From Tribonema minus (lineage: Eukaryota > Sar > Xanthophyceae > Tribonematales > Tribonemataceae), in contig JAFCMP010000544.1 in NCBI GenBank assembly GCA_017506865.1, positions 124,001 to 188,000 of the forward strand: 64,000 nucleotides of DNA, written 5' to 3'. The position numbers and the translations under genes are program-made. Positions 1 through 10,915 of this stretch are shown here, one piece after another (the first letter of the stretch is position 1; every line of letters begins with the position of its first letter). The notes beneath the pieces are model-generated. The model saw nothing but the letters and a program-made list of their open reading frames with translations, was not told the origin of the DNA and ran no database searches.

Positions 1-2430
1 GATTATAACGGCCTTGAACTTGTCGTATGGACAGCTCGCGACTGTCATGACGATGGGCGAATAACATTGACGCGGGGTGGTGGCAGTACTGCCCAGAGAC
101 GCCTACGGCCAGACCGTCAGCTGGAGGCTGTTGAGGTGGATATGAGCTTTCATCAGGGGCTCCTTGCGCCATTCTCCCCACAGCTTGGCGAGCTCACGCT
201 TATGTACTCGCGCAGCTCTGACGGCGAGAAACCAAAGCCGCGCATTGTACAAGTCATTGCCTACGGAGAGTCGGCGTCTCCACCGCTTCTGCACGCCGAC
301 GACCACGTTTCTGTGTGGAATCCTCTTGGTCACAATGGCCGTGGTAGTGAGTATGGGGTGAGTGCATGGCGTTTAGCACCGCTTCGACTGCCTGCAAGGA
401 CCCGTGTCATTGCGCTTGTCCCCGCAAATGGGCCTGATAGCGGTGGCCCACTAATGGCCGTAGTGGCCATGTTGGCAACGTGGTGTGATGCGCAGCTGCA
501 CTTGCCAGAGTCGCGCACAGGTGCCGTCAGAATTCAGGTTCGCCCCATCTTCAACGGGCAGCCCTCGGCTCACGTGGTGTCGGTGAAGTGGACACACGTG
601 CGTCTGATCGACATGGCGGTCACCACCTACTACTCCCTGCCACCAATGGAGACAAGCAGGCCCGCCTACGCCGTCAACCCTCGCGACCTGCGATCATGGG
701 CACAGCCGCTAGTGTACTTCTGCACAGACGACAGCATGCACTCATACCCGCAGGCTGTGCGACTACTGCGTAGCTGCTCCTCCAAGCTTGCCTTTAGTAA
801 GCGTTCATCGAACGCGTCAAAGCTTGCCTGCGGCGATGGGGGCTCTGCAGACCTGTGCAGCGATGGAACCGATCTCGTATCGGGATCACCGGCCAGCCGC
901 CATGGTGTTCGTGTCACAACGGTCAGGGACAGCTCTTCTACTTCTAGCGCGGTGACGCACGCGCGAGCGCAGGGCAGCAATGGGGTCTTGACAGCATTTG
1001 ACGGCACAAGTGTCTCCACAGATCCGCGCACCGCATCATGCAGCCCCAGCAGCAGCAGCTGCCACAGCACGACGCGGCTCAGCGGCGACGGCAGCACCTT
1101 TGTGCCACACGACTCAGCTGGCACTAGCACTGGCGATGGCGATTCAACAGTGCTCAACGGCGGTGATGACGTTGATGAGCAGTGCAGCACATCGTGCAAC
1201 AACATCTGCAAAGCATCAGTGCTCAGCAGCAACGGCAGCGCCTGCGTGCGGCACGAGTCAGCTGGCACTGGTGATGGCGATCCAACGGTGCTCAACTGCG
1301 TGCGGCACGAGTCAGCTGGCACTGATGATGGCGATCCAACGGTGCTCAACGGCGGTGATGGCATAGCTGAGCAGTGCAGCGCATCGTGCAACAACAGCTG
1401 TGAAGCAGCAGTGTTCAGCAGTGATGGCAGCACATCTGTGCCGCGCAGCTTGGAAGGCAGCGATGTTGACCTCGCACCAGCGCCCTGCGACGTGAGGCCT
1501 GTGGCCGGCGTGCCGCACTCGGTCTGCCGTGAGGATATTTGTGCTGCCTTGGCAGCCAGCGTGGACATTTGCTCTGTGCTCACAGATCCAACAGGCGACA
1601 GTGGCGCAGATAAGGTGGCACGACCTGGTGTCGACTGTGGCTGCATCAGTGGCGGTGTTGCAGAGGTCAGCATCAGCATGGCGAGCCCAGTCGCAACAAC
1701 GGCGTCAGATGCCAACAGCAGCAGACCTGATGAGGACAGCCCTGCAGTGCTCAACAGCATTAGCGAAACCCATACTGCGCCTACGGCACGGAGCATGGTC
1801 AACCCCACATGCCTCAGCAACAATGGTGATGCTGGGACGCAGTAGGCTGCGGCTGGAAGCGGCCATGACATGGCAACTGGCGACCACGGCTCTGGCACTG
1901 CACTCACTGCTGCAACGGAGCCATTGGCAGCTGGTGCGCCTCCAAGTACTTCCGTCGCAAATGCGCCCTCTACTCTCAGCAGTGGTGCCAGACACCCCAG
2001 CAGGCAATGTACTCATTGTGGGATGCTCGGACATTTGGTGGCCCGCTGCTGGAAGCTGCATCCCCAGTTGAGACGCAATTCGTCACCTATACAGGCGGCT
2101 TCAACAGTAATAGCGTCCCGAGAGCAGTCTTCAGCGGCTCAGACTCCCATGGAGCGTCGCGGTGGTGACAACACACACCGTCATGCTGGTGCGCGTCTAC
2201 GTGCTGCAGCTGGCTCGAAGCGTTCAGCAGGTGCCAGCAATACAGCCAGCAACGAAGAGCGTGCTTTGCGCAAGCAGGTGACACGACTTGAACAGGATGT
2301 TGCTGCCTTGCGCACACGCTTGGCAAAATTGGAGAGCTGGGGGAAGGAGTCCGCGTTCCCGCAGATGCGCATGCGGCGTCCTGCTGCAGTGGGCAGCAGT
2401 CAACAGCCTTCTGCGCTGCGCTTCAAGTGA
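1..2430 (+). pseudogene. gag-like ORF (zinc knuckle + coiled coil), broken
   Basis: The frame is open from base 1, so the 5' end lies outside the window. It runs to a TAG at 1843-1845 and continues in the same frame with the same Ala/Gly/Ser-rich composition to a TGA at 2428-2430. The first ~240 residues look like a folded domain. Residues ~340-500 are low complexity with tandem repeats (1081-1430) built on a VRHESAGT/DGDPTVLN unit. After the stop, near 2005-2045, there is a C-x2-C-x4-H-x4-C zinc knuckle (CTHCGMLGHLVARC). A heptad-rich coiled coil follows at ~2245-2340 (RALRKQVTRLEQDVAALRTR). Zinc knuckle plus coiled coil is the layout of retroelement gag or LINE ORF1 proteins, which bind element RNA. 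Past 2430, similar Ala/Ser-rich text continues in other frames, so frameshifts have also accumulated. The retroelement class is not determined. Confidence 0.6.
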
Positions 2431-3332
2431 TCGTGGAGGTCAGCAGCTCTGGCAGGTGCCGCAGTTGACTTTTCCCGACAGTGCGCTCGCGGACGGGTGG
2501 GGTCGCGTGACGGCACCAGCATGCAGCAGCAGTGGCAGCAACAGCGCAGTGTGTGGTGAAGCAAAATGCACCATCAACTCTGAGCCCTGCAACACGCCTG
2601 TGTTGGGGACAGCGGCCATGCCATACGCGGAAGCTGCACTGGAGGCAAGTCGTCGATCAAGGCAAGCGTCGCGGCGTCTGCGCGAAGAAAAGCGGCTGCA
2701 CCTTCAAGTTGTCGCCGCGCTGCAGATGGTGCTGGCGTCAACATGGCTCAGCAAACGGTAGCTGGGCAGGCGTCTTCGAGGAAACCCGCAGCTGCTGCTG
2801 GCTCCATGAATGCAGATGACATGCTTCCTGCAGCTGTCGCACCATCTTTGACAGCAAAGCACACCGGCGCCATGGCTGCAGACAACAGTAATGGCTCGTC
2901 GTGACACTTCACATGGCACTGCAGTAAGGCAGCCTCAGTCACAGCTAAGGGCCTTGCGGATGACTCAGCAGGTGGCTCGGTCTCAGCCTAAACATGGAGT
3001 TGTCAGTGCACCGCTTGCAAAACGCAGAGCGCCCGTGGGTGCTGCATTGGCGCCAGCGGCAGCGGAGCTTGGCGCGCAACGGGATACCGGTGTATGCAAG
3101 CATCCCATTATGGGCAGAGCGGTACGCAGCGATGATGGAGGCGTGGCTGTGCTCCGCAGCACCAGCGATGCTGCTTTGAACTGCACGGCGCAGAGCCGCA
3201 AATCAAGCAGGCCTGGTGTACGTTGTGACTCCGGAGGCACAGCAGTGGTGAATGCTTCCGCCGTGGCATTGTGGCCTTGCGGCCGTGATGTGTCTAAAAA
3301 CTACACAGTTCCAGGGCGAGGGCCATATGTAC
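2431..3332 (+). pseudogene. frameshifted continuation of the gag-like ORF
   Basis: The coding-like text after 2430 is split among frames. Frame 2 carries an Arg-rich helical stretch (EASRRSRQASRRLREEKR, ~2640-2695). Another frame carries an Ala-rich stretch near 2740-2895. Frame 2 is open again at 2891-3352. That last ORF reads directly into the 3' end of the minus-strand LINE at 3333, so its final residues are LINE sequence. No catalytic domain is visible. I read this as the decayed 3' part of the same element, cut by the LINE insertion. Confidence 0.4.
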
Positions 3333-3410
3333 GTATGGACTTGTATTTATAAAGGCCCAAGGGAGGCCGGGTTGCCTATGCAATTGAAAAGCTTGCGTCA
3401 ACGCAGCAGC

Positions 3411-6284
3411 CTAGTCTGCGCTGTGTCCTAGGAGCTTGGATACCGGCGCTGCAACACAGCCCAGCATTCGCGCTCCGCGTGTGTACGCCATGACGCGCTC
3501 CGCCAACTCCCGCGCCAGCGACATGCTCAGCTCAATGAGGATCTGACGCTTAGCTAACCCGGCCTTGCGTAACACATCTGCCTTCCCCCCCCCTGAGCAC
3601 AGTGCTGAATGCATTGCCAACTCCTTGACAAAAAGTCTTGTCTGCTTGCCCAGCCGTCCGTACGACTCCTGCACAAATGGCACAAAAGCCCAAGATGACG
3701 TCAAGGTGCCGGTGTGGTGCTTGACCTTCGCGTCCTCCCCCACCCCAGCAGCATAGCCGTCCGTGTTCGAGGCATTTGTTTTGCCTGTCAGGTACGAGCT
3801 CGCTGCGGGCGCGCGCACACTTGTGTCTAGCACTATTCCCTTGTTACGGTATGCACTGCTAAAGTGCAGACACCCTGGGTCAATGACTGTGTCCGCCCGA
3901 TACCCCGGTACCTTGAAGACGCTAGCACCCTCATTGCGGACAATAGAGACATGGTGCTGTCTCAAGATGCGCTGCAGGCACCGTTTTTGAGCAGTGTGTG
4001 TCGCGTTGTGCCCCCGTATGTGCTGGCTGGGGCAGCTGATCGCATGCGTGGAGGTGGGGCTCACGTCACTGCACTGCCATGGGCACACCTCGCCCTGTAT
4101 GCCCCACCCGTCTATGAAGATCGCAACCAAAATCATCGTGGCTGCTGCCATACTGGACATGGGCGCCGCACCCGGGCGGTCATTGGCAGCGGGTGGCACG
4201 CTCATCCACGCCATTGCCCCGGACGCACGCTGGCTGCGCAGCTGCGCCAGGACCCGCGCGCTAGCCTGTTGGCGGCGGCGGCTGGTGTCGCGCGAGTCAC
4301 CAATAGGTGCAGCCTGTGTCAGCTTGCCCTCGGCACCAGCCGAGGCAGCCTCTAGGTCCTTCACCAGGCAATCCTCGTATTGGCGTCGAAGAACATTTGA
4401 AAGGCCGGCCTGTAGTCCGTGTGTGAAGTGACCGCGCCGGCGGCGAGGCACTACCTTCCTGCAGATCTCGTCAGCATAGGCCTCCCAGTCGTCGTCATCG
4501 TCCTCCTGCCCGCCGCTGCAGTTGCTTTCTTCCGCGCTAGTTTGTGTTTTAGCAGGCGTGGAAGAGGCAGCCGCGGCAGCGGCTTGAGGGCCAGGTACCG
4601 TCGCCGCCGCAGCGGCCGCCTCGGCGCCAGGCGCAATGCCGTGGGTGTGTGGGGCTGGCTCAGTGGTCACCGTCTCCGTGACGGCAGTTGCGGCGTAGAT
4701 CGCTTGCACCACAGTGGGGAGCGTCGACGCTGCGGCCGTCGTATCTGCTGCCCACCGTAGCAACGATGCTAGGAGCTGCTCGGCCACAGCTGTGCGTGAT
4801 TTTTCGCCGCCATCAGCTGTCAGCGCTCGCGTAGAGCGTCGCACGGCCTCGATGATTGGCGGCAGCCCCTGGTCCTCGCGAATTGCGCATGAGTGCTGCG
4901 CAAACCAGGTGACTGCGCCTTGTTCGTCAGTACCGAGCCTCAGGGCCCCTGCTGCCACAGTTGCATGAATTATTGCTGGCCGCAGTGTTGTGCATGCCTG
5001 GGCCGTGTATGCGGCTGGTGCCAGTAGCCCCAAAAGCGGCATGCCCAGACCGCCTCGTCGCTCCGGCAACCGTGATGCCCGCAGCGGCACTGCGATGTCC
5101 GTGAGTTCTGGCGGGCCCAAGCGCGGCAATACCAGCACGCTGCCACTGCTGGCTTCCTCATTGTCACCAGCAGTGCAGGCGGCCAGCAGGTGTGACTTCA
5201 TGGCTGCCGCGGTAGCGCAGCCGTGCAGGTGCAGCATGCGTTCGAGCGTCCATGCACAGAACCCGTCAAACGCGTGCAACCATGTCTCACTCAAATCCGT
5301 GTCAACAACCCGAGCTAAGAAGCCCATGCGCTTCGTCAGTGACCTGCGCAGAATGAACTGTGCTGCCTGTAGGTGATGCCGCGCCATTCCAGCCAGCTGC
5401 CACGACAATCGCCACGTCCATGCGTCAACAAGATGCTTGCTCATGGCAGCATGCACATAGGCTGGGTGCCCTACCGGTACCCCGACCGATGTAAAGCCCT
5501 GACTGGACTCTGGCATGGTGGCGTCCACAAACGGTATGTCAAGGGCGCGCAGGCGTGCTCTGGCTGCTTCATCAAACACTGTGCCGCGCATGGCGATGGC
5601 CAGCGACTTGTCTGGTCGAACGTGTAAGCCCCCTGCCGCCAGCCGGCGGATCACCTCTGCCACCCCAGCGGCCGCTGCATTGTCGAAATAGGCAGCTTGC
5701 AGCACGTTGAGGTCATCCAGGAAAGCGCAGTGCGGGGCTGGCGGTTCCGCTGTGCTGTGGCCGTAGGTCGGCATACTGCCGGGCGTCGCATTCACTCCAT
5801 CAGGGTAGAAGAGTAGGAAGGCCGCTGCCACTGCAAAGTATAGCGGCCCTAGAGGGTCCCCTTGCTGGCACCCTAGGTGGGAGCAGATAATGCGAGCTTC
5901 GCCGTTCACCTCCACTTGCATCTCTGGGGCAGTGTCGCCACAGTATACGGACTCAAAGTGCAGGAGCAGCTCCGGACAGAAGAGCATAAGCCCCCACACA
6001 ATGGCGGCGCGATCCACACTGTTAAACGCGTTCTCACAGTCCAGCTGGATTGTGGTGCCATACAGCTCGTGCCACACGCGCGCGCGTGCTGCCACATGCT
6101 CGACGCCAGACCGGTATCCTACGCCAAACTGCGACATGGAGGCCAGCAGCCCCGATATCTTGCCCTTGACGCTCCGTGCCGCTGTGGACCCGAGGAGTCT
6201 GCGCCAGACACTGGAGCAGGCGATTGGACGCCGCTTCTGTCCTATGCCTGAGAGAGCCGCGGCGCGGAGAAGCCGTTGCGATTG
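3411..6284 (-). pseudogene. LINE reverse transcriptase and restriction-like endonuclease region
   Basis: 908 codons are open from the ATG at 6137, and the same frame is open up to the TAG at 6285. RT motif A is LDCENAFNS (~6040). Motif B is GCQQGDPLGP (~5865). Motif C is AFLDDLNV (~5720), with Leu in place of the usual Ala/Val before DD. An acidic run (EDDDDDWE) follows at ~4490. A C-x3-C-x8-H-x3-C cluster (CPWQC to HAISC, ~4050-4115) precedes a PD-(D/E)XK-like block (YRADTVIDPG, ~3890; IVLDTSV, ~3830; a Lys near 3725). The order RT, CCHC, nuclease is that of R2/NeSL-type LINEs, which nick DNA and prime reverse transcription at chosen sites. The ORF stops at TAG 3411-3413. Confidence 0.88.
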
Positions 6285-8606
6285 CTACGGCATCAGTTCA
6301 GGCTCAACAAGCAGCGTCGTGAACACCTTGGCCAGGTGATGGGCGAATGACGGTTCCATCACATCTGATTCTGAATCACCAGCTAGTCCTGGCGAGGCAC
6401 TGTCCACGGGGCGGGTAGCTGCTTTTACTGGTGCACCAGGCCCAGCGGCCATCAAGAGGTGTTCATAGCGTAGGCCGTCCAGCCCTCCTGCCTTCCCCGC
6501 CCCTGCTGCGGACAAGGTCGACAGTATGTCTGTTGCCTCCACCTCGAGGCGCCGTCCGGCTGCGCTGGCAGCATCCTCAGGCCTATTGCTGTGATCATGC
6601 GCCTGGCCCGATTCGAAGACAGGACTGCCGCTGCCAGCGGGCCCGGCGGTCGCTGCCACCCCTGCGCTGTGCAAGCAGTGCCGCCGGGCGTCGCGTACCA
6701 GGCCGCGCACTTGCTCCATTGGCGTATCGACTACCCCCGGCCGGGTGCCAGTTTCAGGGTGCTTTGCTGCCAGCACCTGTGCAGTGACCTCGTCTGCTGG
6801 GGCGCATGCTTCACGCGCCTCTAGTCGTGCGGCAGCCAGGCCTACCCCCCGTCGCTTGCCTGAGAGGGCAGCGCACGCTGTTTGCTGCCTGGAGTCAGCC
6901 TCCGTCCAGTCGGCATCAAAGTTCGTTTGTGCCGACGCCGTAGCTGCGTTGTTTGTTTTGGGGGCCCGCAGCGCCGCTGCTGCTGACAGCGTCTTTCTCA
7001 GTAGCTCCACGAAATCGCCAGACAGCAACGCTGCCGACCGGGCCGCAGGCGGCATACCGGTTCCCTCCGGTTGCCTACCAAAGGCCATTGCTGCTAGCAG
7101 GTGCAGCAGCCTGTAGCCGCGCTGCACTAGAGTCTGAGAAACCTGATGAGCAAACGCCCCGGCACCATGATGGAGGCGCACCCGTGCCGCTTCACGTGCA
7201 CTGTCTGTGGTGTCTGCCAGTAGTCGTGTAGCGTGCTCCACTAACCGTGCCCACTGGGTGCATTGCAGCTGAGTGCGGAAGGGGTTGGCAGTCGTGGTGA
7301 ACCGCAGCAGCAGTAGATCCGCCTCATTGGTCTGGTCAAGTGCGTGGACGACCGAGGGTGTCGAGAGGTCCCAAGCCAGGGATGCCCGCTTTGAGGGCAT
7401 GCCACTGGTGGTGGTGGTCAGGGGGGGCGGCGACGCGGCATCGTCCGGCGGGTCCACGTCCATGTCCGCCCATCCCACGGCCGTCCCGTGGGGGGGGCTG
7501 CTGTCCTGCAGCCTCAGGCTGTCAGACTGAGTGCGGCTGCCGGCACTGCCAGGCGGCGCAGCAGCTGCCGTTCGGCGCCGGCGTTGCGCGCCGGTTGCCG
7601 TGGCCGCCGGGCGTTTCTTGCTGGACTTAGAGTTGGCAGCGCCACTAGCCGGCACCGCCGGTGGCTTTGGAGCTGCCGCTGCAGCAGCCCCCGCCGCCGC
7701 GGCCGCGCCATCGCTACCCGCACCGTGACCCCCGCCCTCGGACTGGCTTGGGGGTACTGCCGGGCGTGCGCGCGTGGGGGCGCTTCCATTCCATCGACAC
7801 GTGTGGCATGGCGAGGTCAGCGCGCATTGCCTCTGCCCCGCGCTGGCTGACATATGGACCAGACAGCAGGCACCTGTGCATGCACTCAGCTTTCTTACCG
7901 CCCGTAGAAAGTCTTCTGCCATGCAACCATACATGGTGCTCATCTCCTGCACACGCTTGGCATGGTGTGCCCCAGTGCTGCAGGTACTACTGCCTGACGG
8001 GACACGGTCACCGGATGGGTCGTGGTCAACCTGCTGCCGGATGCCCTTGGCGTATGCTGCCGCCGGATTTCGCTGACAGTGTGATGTGCTCGCCTCAGGG
8101 TTCAGCATCGACCTCGTGCAGCTACCCCCGTTGAAGTGGGCCACTACCGGTGCCATGCGGCTCGCAGCTGACAGTTTGCCTCGCTGTTTGCTGTCCTCTT
8201 TCTGACCAAGCTGCCAAAATGCCAGTGTGCATAGTTAACACCTCAGTGGCTCAGGCTGCTGTGGCAACTGCAGCGCCGTACGGGGCTGTGTCCGACTCGG
8301 AGCCGTGATGTGGGTGCTGTCAGCTTCAGTGGTCGCCGACGCTGTCACAGTGGTTGGCAAGGGCGGAGCTGCCGCAGGGGCGACAAGCAGTTCAAAGTGT
8401 CCCACATTTGTGTATAGCCCAGGCGGCGACCACAGCACATCCAGATGGCAGTCAGGCTGAGCTGGAGTCGCTGGTGCGAATACCGCTGGCAGCCCCATCA
8501 GTTGTGCCAGCACCAGCCCTGTTGATTTTTGCGTGCTGCCAGTGGCCTGAGGCTTGGCCTGCCACACCGTCACCGAGACCGCGTAGACCGCTGCAACAAT
8601 ATGCAA
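6285..8606 (-). pseudogene. LINE polyprotein, N-terminal half
   Basis: The segment upstream of the TAG at 6285-6287. The part 8606-8238 ends at a TAA and contains a Trp/His motif (LYTNVGHFELLVAP, ~8385-8430). This resembles the catalytic-His strand of cysteine proteases carried by some LINEs, but is too short to call. The part 8156-6288 has a long Ala/Pro/Lys-rich linker (~7780-7480), then a helical region and the start of the RT domain (KAGGLDGLRYEHLL, ~6445-6500, the usual AAGPDG-type motif). Reading through the TAG leads without a frame change into RPIA, another conserved RT motif (~6200), and QFGVG (~6120). The ORF is therefore one unit with two nonsense mutations. Confidence 0.85.
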
Positions 8607-8614
8607 TGACCAGA

Positions 8615-8875
8615 TCCATGAGAGGTAAGTTTCCAGCTTGATTCAAGGTGTCCAGTGATTTTATTAGCAGTTGCAAGCAGCGCAGCATTGCTCAGCGTAT
8701 GACGCTAACCCTAAACCAACATGCAGAGCAACCCTACTTCAACTTCAAGTTGAACATCAACCTCAACTTGAAGTTGAGCTTACAACTTCAACAAATGCAT
8801 GCAGAGTTGTGCGTCTCATCAACCGCTACACATGTGCCGTCGCACTTGCACCTCTGCATGCACCGCTGCCACATA
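8615..8875 (-). repeat. interspersed repeat A (family with B and C)
   Basis: About 260 bp, an inverted copy of 10506-10764 and related to 46795-47034. The core is a run of GTTGAA/CAACTT-type words with short CCCTAA-like stretches. The outer end reads gagaggtaagtttccagc and the inner end reads gctgccacata. No ORF is shared between copies. Confidence 0.8.
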
Positions 8876-8892
8876 CTGGAGCTCACATCCGG

Positions 8893-8960
8893 AATGTATC
8901 CCTTAATGCGTGCGGCTCGTAACGCAGTAGCGAGCCACATGGACGGGGTGCAGGCCACAG
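8893..8960. repeat. hairpin mini-element D, copy 1
   Basis: One of four copies of a ~75-bp sequence around ccttaatgcgtgcggctcg and cgagccacatgg. It sits directly beside repeat A. Its ends are diverged compared with copy 2. Confidence 0.6.
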
Positions 8961-9405
8961 CATCTGGTGCTGGGCGCGGCAGGGGTACACATGCCACAAC
9001 GCTCAGCAGCACGGGAGACACCGCAACTTCGCGTTCTGCGGAGAACGGCGGCATGGCGCTGGCAGCTGGCACGACGGCGCTCTTCAACATCGGCCATGCC
9101 ACTACGCTGCCGAGCGCAGTCAGTGCCTGTACTGCAGTGTGCTGCGACGATGTCACTACAACTTGCAGCCCCTGGATGTTGTCGTGCTGGCGCAGCTACA
9201 TGAGCACAGAACGGCGGTGCCTTCCAAAGCCTCCGTGGACGCAGGTGGACGTTTAAAGAGCTGGGGGGGGATCAGCTTGGCCACAGCGGAGCAGCATGGC
9301 GCCAGGATGTCGTGTACTGTCCACACCAGGCCCCAGCACTCTGCCCCATGTTTGAACAGGGGGGGTACATGTTGGCAGCATCCAGCATCTGGATCCTGGG
9401 GGGGG

Positions 9406-9481
9406 TATGTGGCATGTACCCCTTAATGCGTGCGGCTCGTAACGCAGTAACGAGCCACATGGACGCGGTACAGGCCACATA
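9406..9481. repeat. hairpin mini-element D, copy 2
   Basis: The best-preserved copy. It begins atgtggcatgtacc and ends with the inverted form ggtacaggccacat (one mismatch over 14 bp), with a second inner inverted match. It follows a G run (gggggg) at about 9399-9405. Confidence 0.65.
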
Positions 9482-10505
9482 TCCCGTCCACCCACCCTTT
9501 TAGCCGGCTGGCCGTGTGCATGTACGGCCCGGTCGGTACATGGGGGGGGGGGCGGTCAGCGGCGCGCAGGCATATGCGAGCGTTGCAACCCTAGGGACAG
9601 ATGGTGGCCATGGCGCAGTGGACATGCGGCGGCGGTATCAGTGCAGGCTTAGGCGCTGAGCTGTTGGTGATCCAAGTGCTCAGGCGGTCATGGCGGATGG
9701 TGGAGGTGCATCAGGGACAGTGCACACGGGGCGCTCGAGGTCGCCACGCAGCAGAGCAGGACCTGCTCAGCGTGGAGCACGGCGACAGTGCTCAGGAACT
9801 GGAGAGGCGTGCTGCTTCCGCTGCGGCGAAAGGCCGTGTTCGGGTTAGCTAGTAGCAGCTACAGGCGGCGCAGGGGCGTGCGCGGAGGAGCTCTGGCGAT
9901 TACGAAATTAAGGGCCCCGGGTTAAGTCAATACCAAGTGTGTCTGATGGAGGACTCGTATATGTAGCCATAGTGGTGGCGGCCTTATGCTAATCTTTCAG
10001 AGCGCTGAGGTGCTAGAGCTGGAGAGCGGAGCCCATCTGATGCTGCAGCACTGCTGGCATGCCCTCTGTTGTCACCCTCGAGCAGGTCATTTGACTTGCC
10101 TATGCCCATAAGCCTGAGGCCGCAATCAATTTCGTGTTGTATGCAGCAAGGGTACTTCAGACTAGGCACTTCAGGCCGAGCAAGCAGATGATAGCAGCAT
10201 TAGGTGTGGCCTCAAGAGGAGGAGACGCGCACCGCGATAGTTCTTGCACCGGCTCAGCGATGGGGGGGGGGGTATGTTTTGCCGTCGCTGGGCAGTCTAT
10301 CACTGGCTTAGTGTAGTGCTGTGTGTGTGCGACCTTGCACAATTGCTGCTGCATTTGGTGCCTGCTCTCGCGCAGTGATATTTGTCAGTGAGCCACAGAG
10401 CGTTTTGCACATGTTTCATGCAGTTATTCTGCATGGCATTCACAAGAAAAAGGATAGTAGCCATTGGACCGCTGCATGGATGCAGAGAGCACCATGCAGG
10501 GGGGG
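9482..10505. other. space between the inverted repeats, no gene seen
   Basis: Holds G-rich tracts (about 9541-9552 and 10261-10272) and short ORFs in several frames. None has recognisable motifs or splice-flanked exons. It may be the interior of a non-autonomous element bracketed by repeats A and B. Confidence 0.5.
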
Positions 10506-10764
10506 TATGTGGCAGCGGTGCATGCAGAGGTGCAAGTGCGACAGCACATGTGTAGCGGTCGCTGAGAAGCGCACAACTCTGCATGCTTTGTTGAAGTTGC
10601 ATGTTCAAATTCAAGTTGAGGTTGACGTTCAGCTTGAAGTTGAAGTAGGTTGCTCCACATGTAGGACTAGGGTTAGCGTCATGCGCTGAGCAATGCTGCG
10701 CTGTTTGCAACTCCTCATAAAATCACTGGACACCTTGAACAAGCTGGAAGCTTACCCCTCATGG
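10506..10764 (+). repeat. interspersed repeat B, inverted partner of repeat A
   Basis: Starts at tatgtggcagcgg directly after a G run and ends at cttacccctcatgga. It matches repeat A in opposite orientation over its whole length. A and B bracket about 1.6 kb, like long terminal inverted repeats of a composite or DNA element. The flanks share only a weak CCAG, so a target duplication is not established. Confidence 0.75.
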
Positions 10765-10840
10765 ACCAGCACTGTATATATGGCCCCCGCGCATTGGAAA
10801 TGCGTAGTTATTAGACACATCACGGCCGCTAGGCCACATC

Positions 10841-10915
10841 TATGTGGCATGTACCCCTTAATGCGTGCGGCTCGTAATGCAGTAGCGAGCCACATGGACG
10901 AGGTGCAGGTCACAC
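10841..10915. repeat. hairpin mini-element D, copy 3
   Basis: Same orientation as copy 2. It starts tatgtggcatgtacc and lies about 75 bp after repeat B. Confidence 0.6.

Larger units (their letters stand above)
3333..8615 (-). mobile_element. near-full-length non-LTR retrotransposon (LINE) with RT and restriction-like endonuclease
   Basis: A minus-strand element. One frame covers 8606-3411, interrupted only by a TAA at 8235-8237 and a TAG at 6285-6287, with no frameshift. From 5' to 3' it has a Pro/Ala-rich N-terminal region, reverse transcriptase, a CCHC-like cluster and a PD-(D/E)XK-like endonuclease. The 3' end is a short AT-rich tail (tttataaatacaagtccatac) that abuts GTAC at 3329-3332. 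Shorter copies with the same 3' end lie at 12253-12389, 12.52-12.64 kb, 38875-38897, 46014-46029 and 61765-62811. The 5' end abuts repeat A at 8615, so it is either truncated there or disturbed by that repeat. Confidence 0.9.

Noticed and set aside
666-1907. 413-codon minus ORF opposite the gag-like ORF
   Set aside because: A shadow of the GC-rich repeats in the + frame. The zinc knuckle and coiled coil are on the + strand.
1843-6287. In-frame TAG codons in two elements as evidence that TAG is a sense codon (as in some ulvophyte algae)
   Set aside because: Genes A, B and D all end naturally at TAG (13661-13663, 46234-46236 and 56934-56936), and the LINE also has a TAA. Nonsense mutation is simpler.
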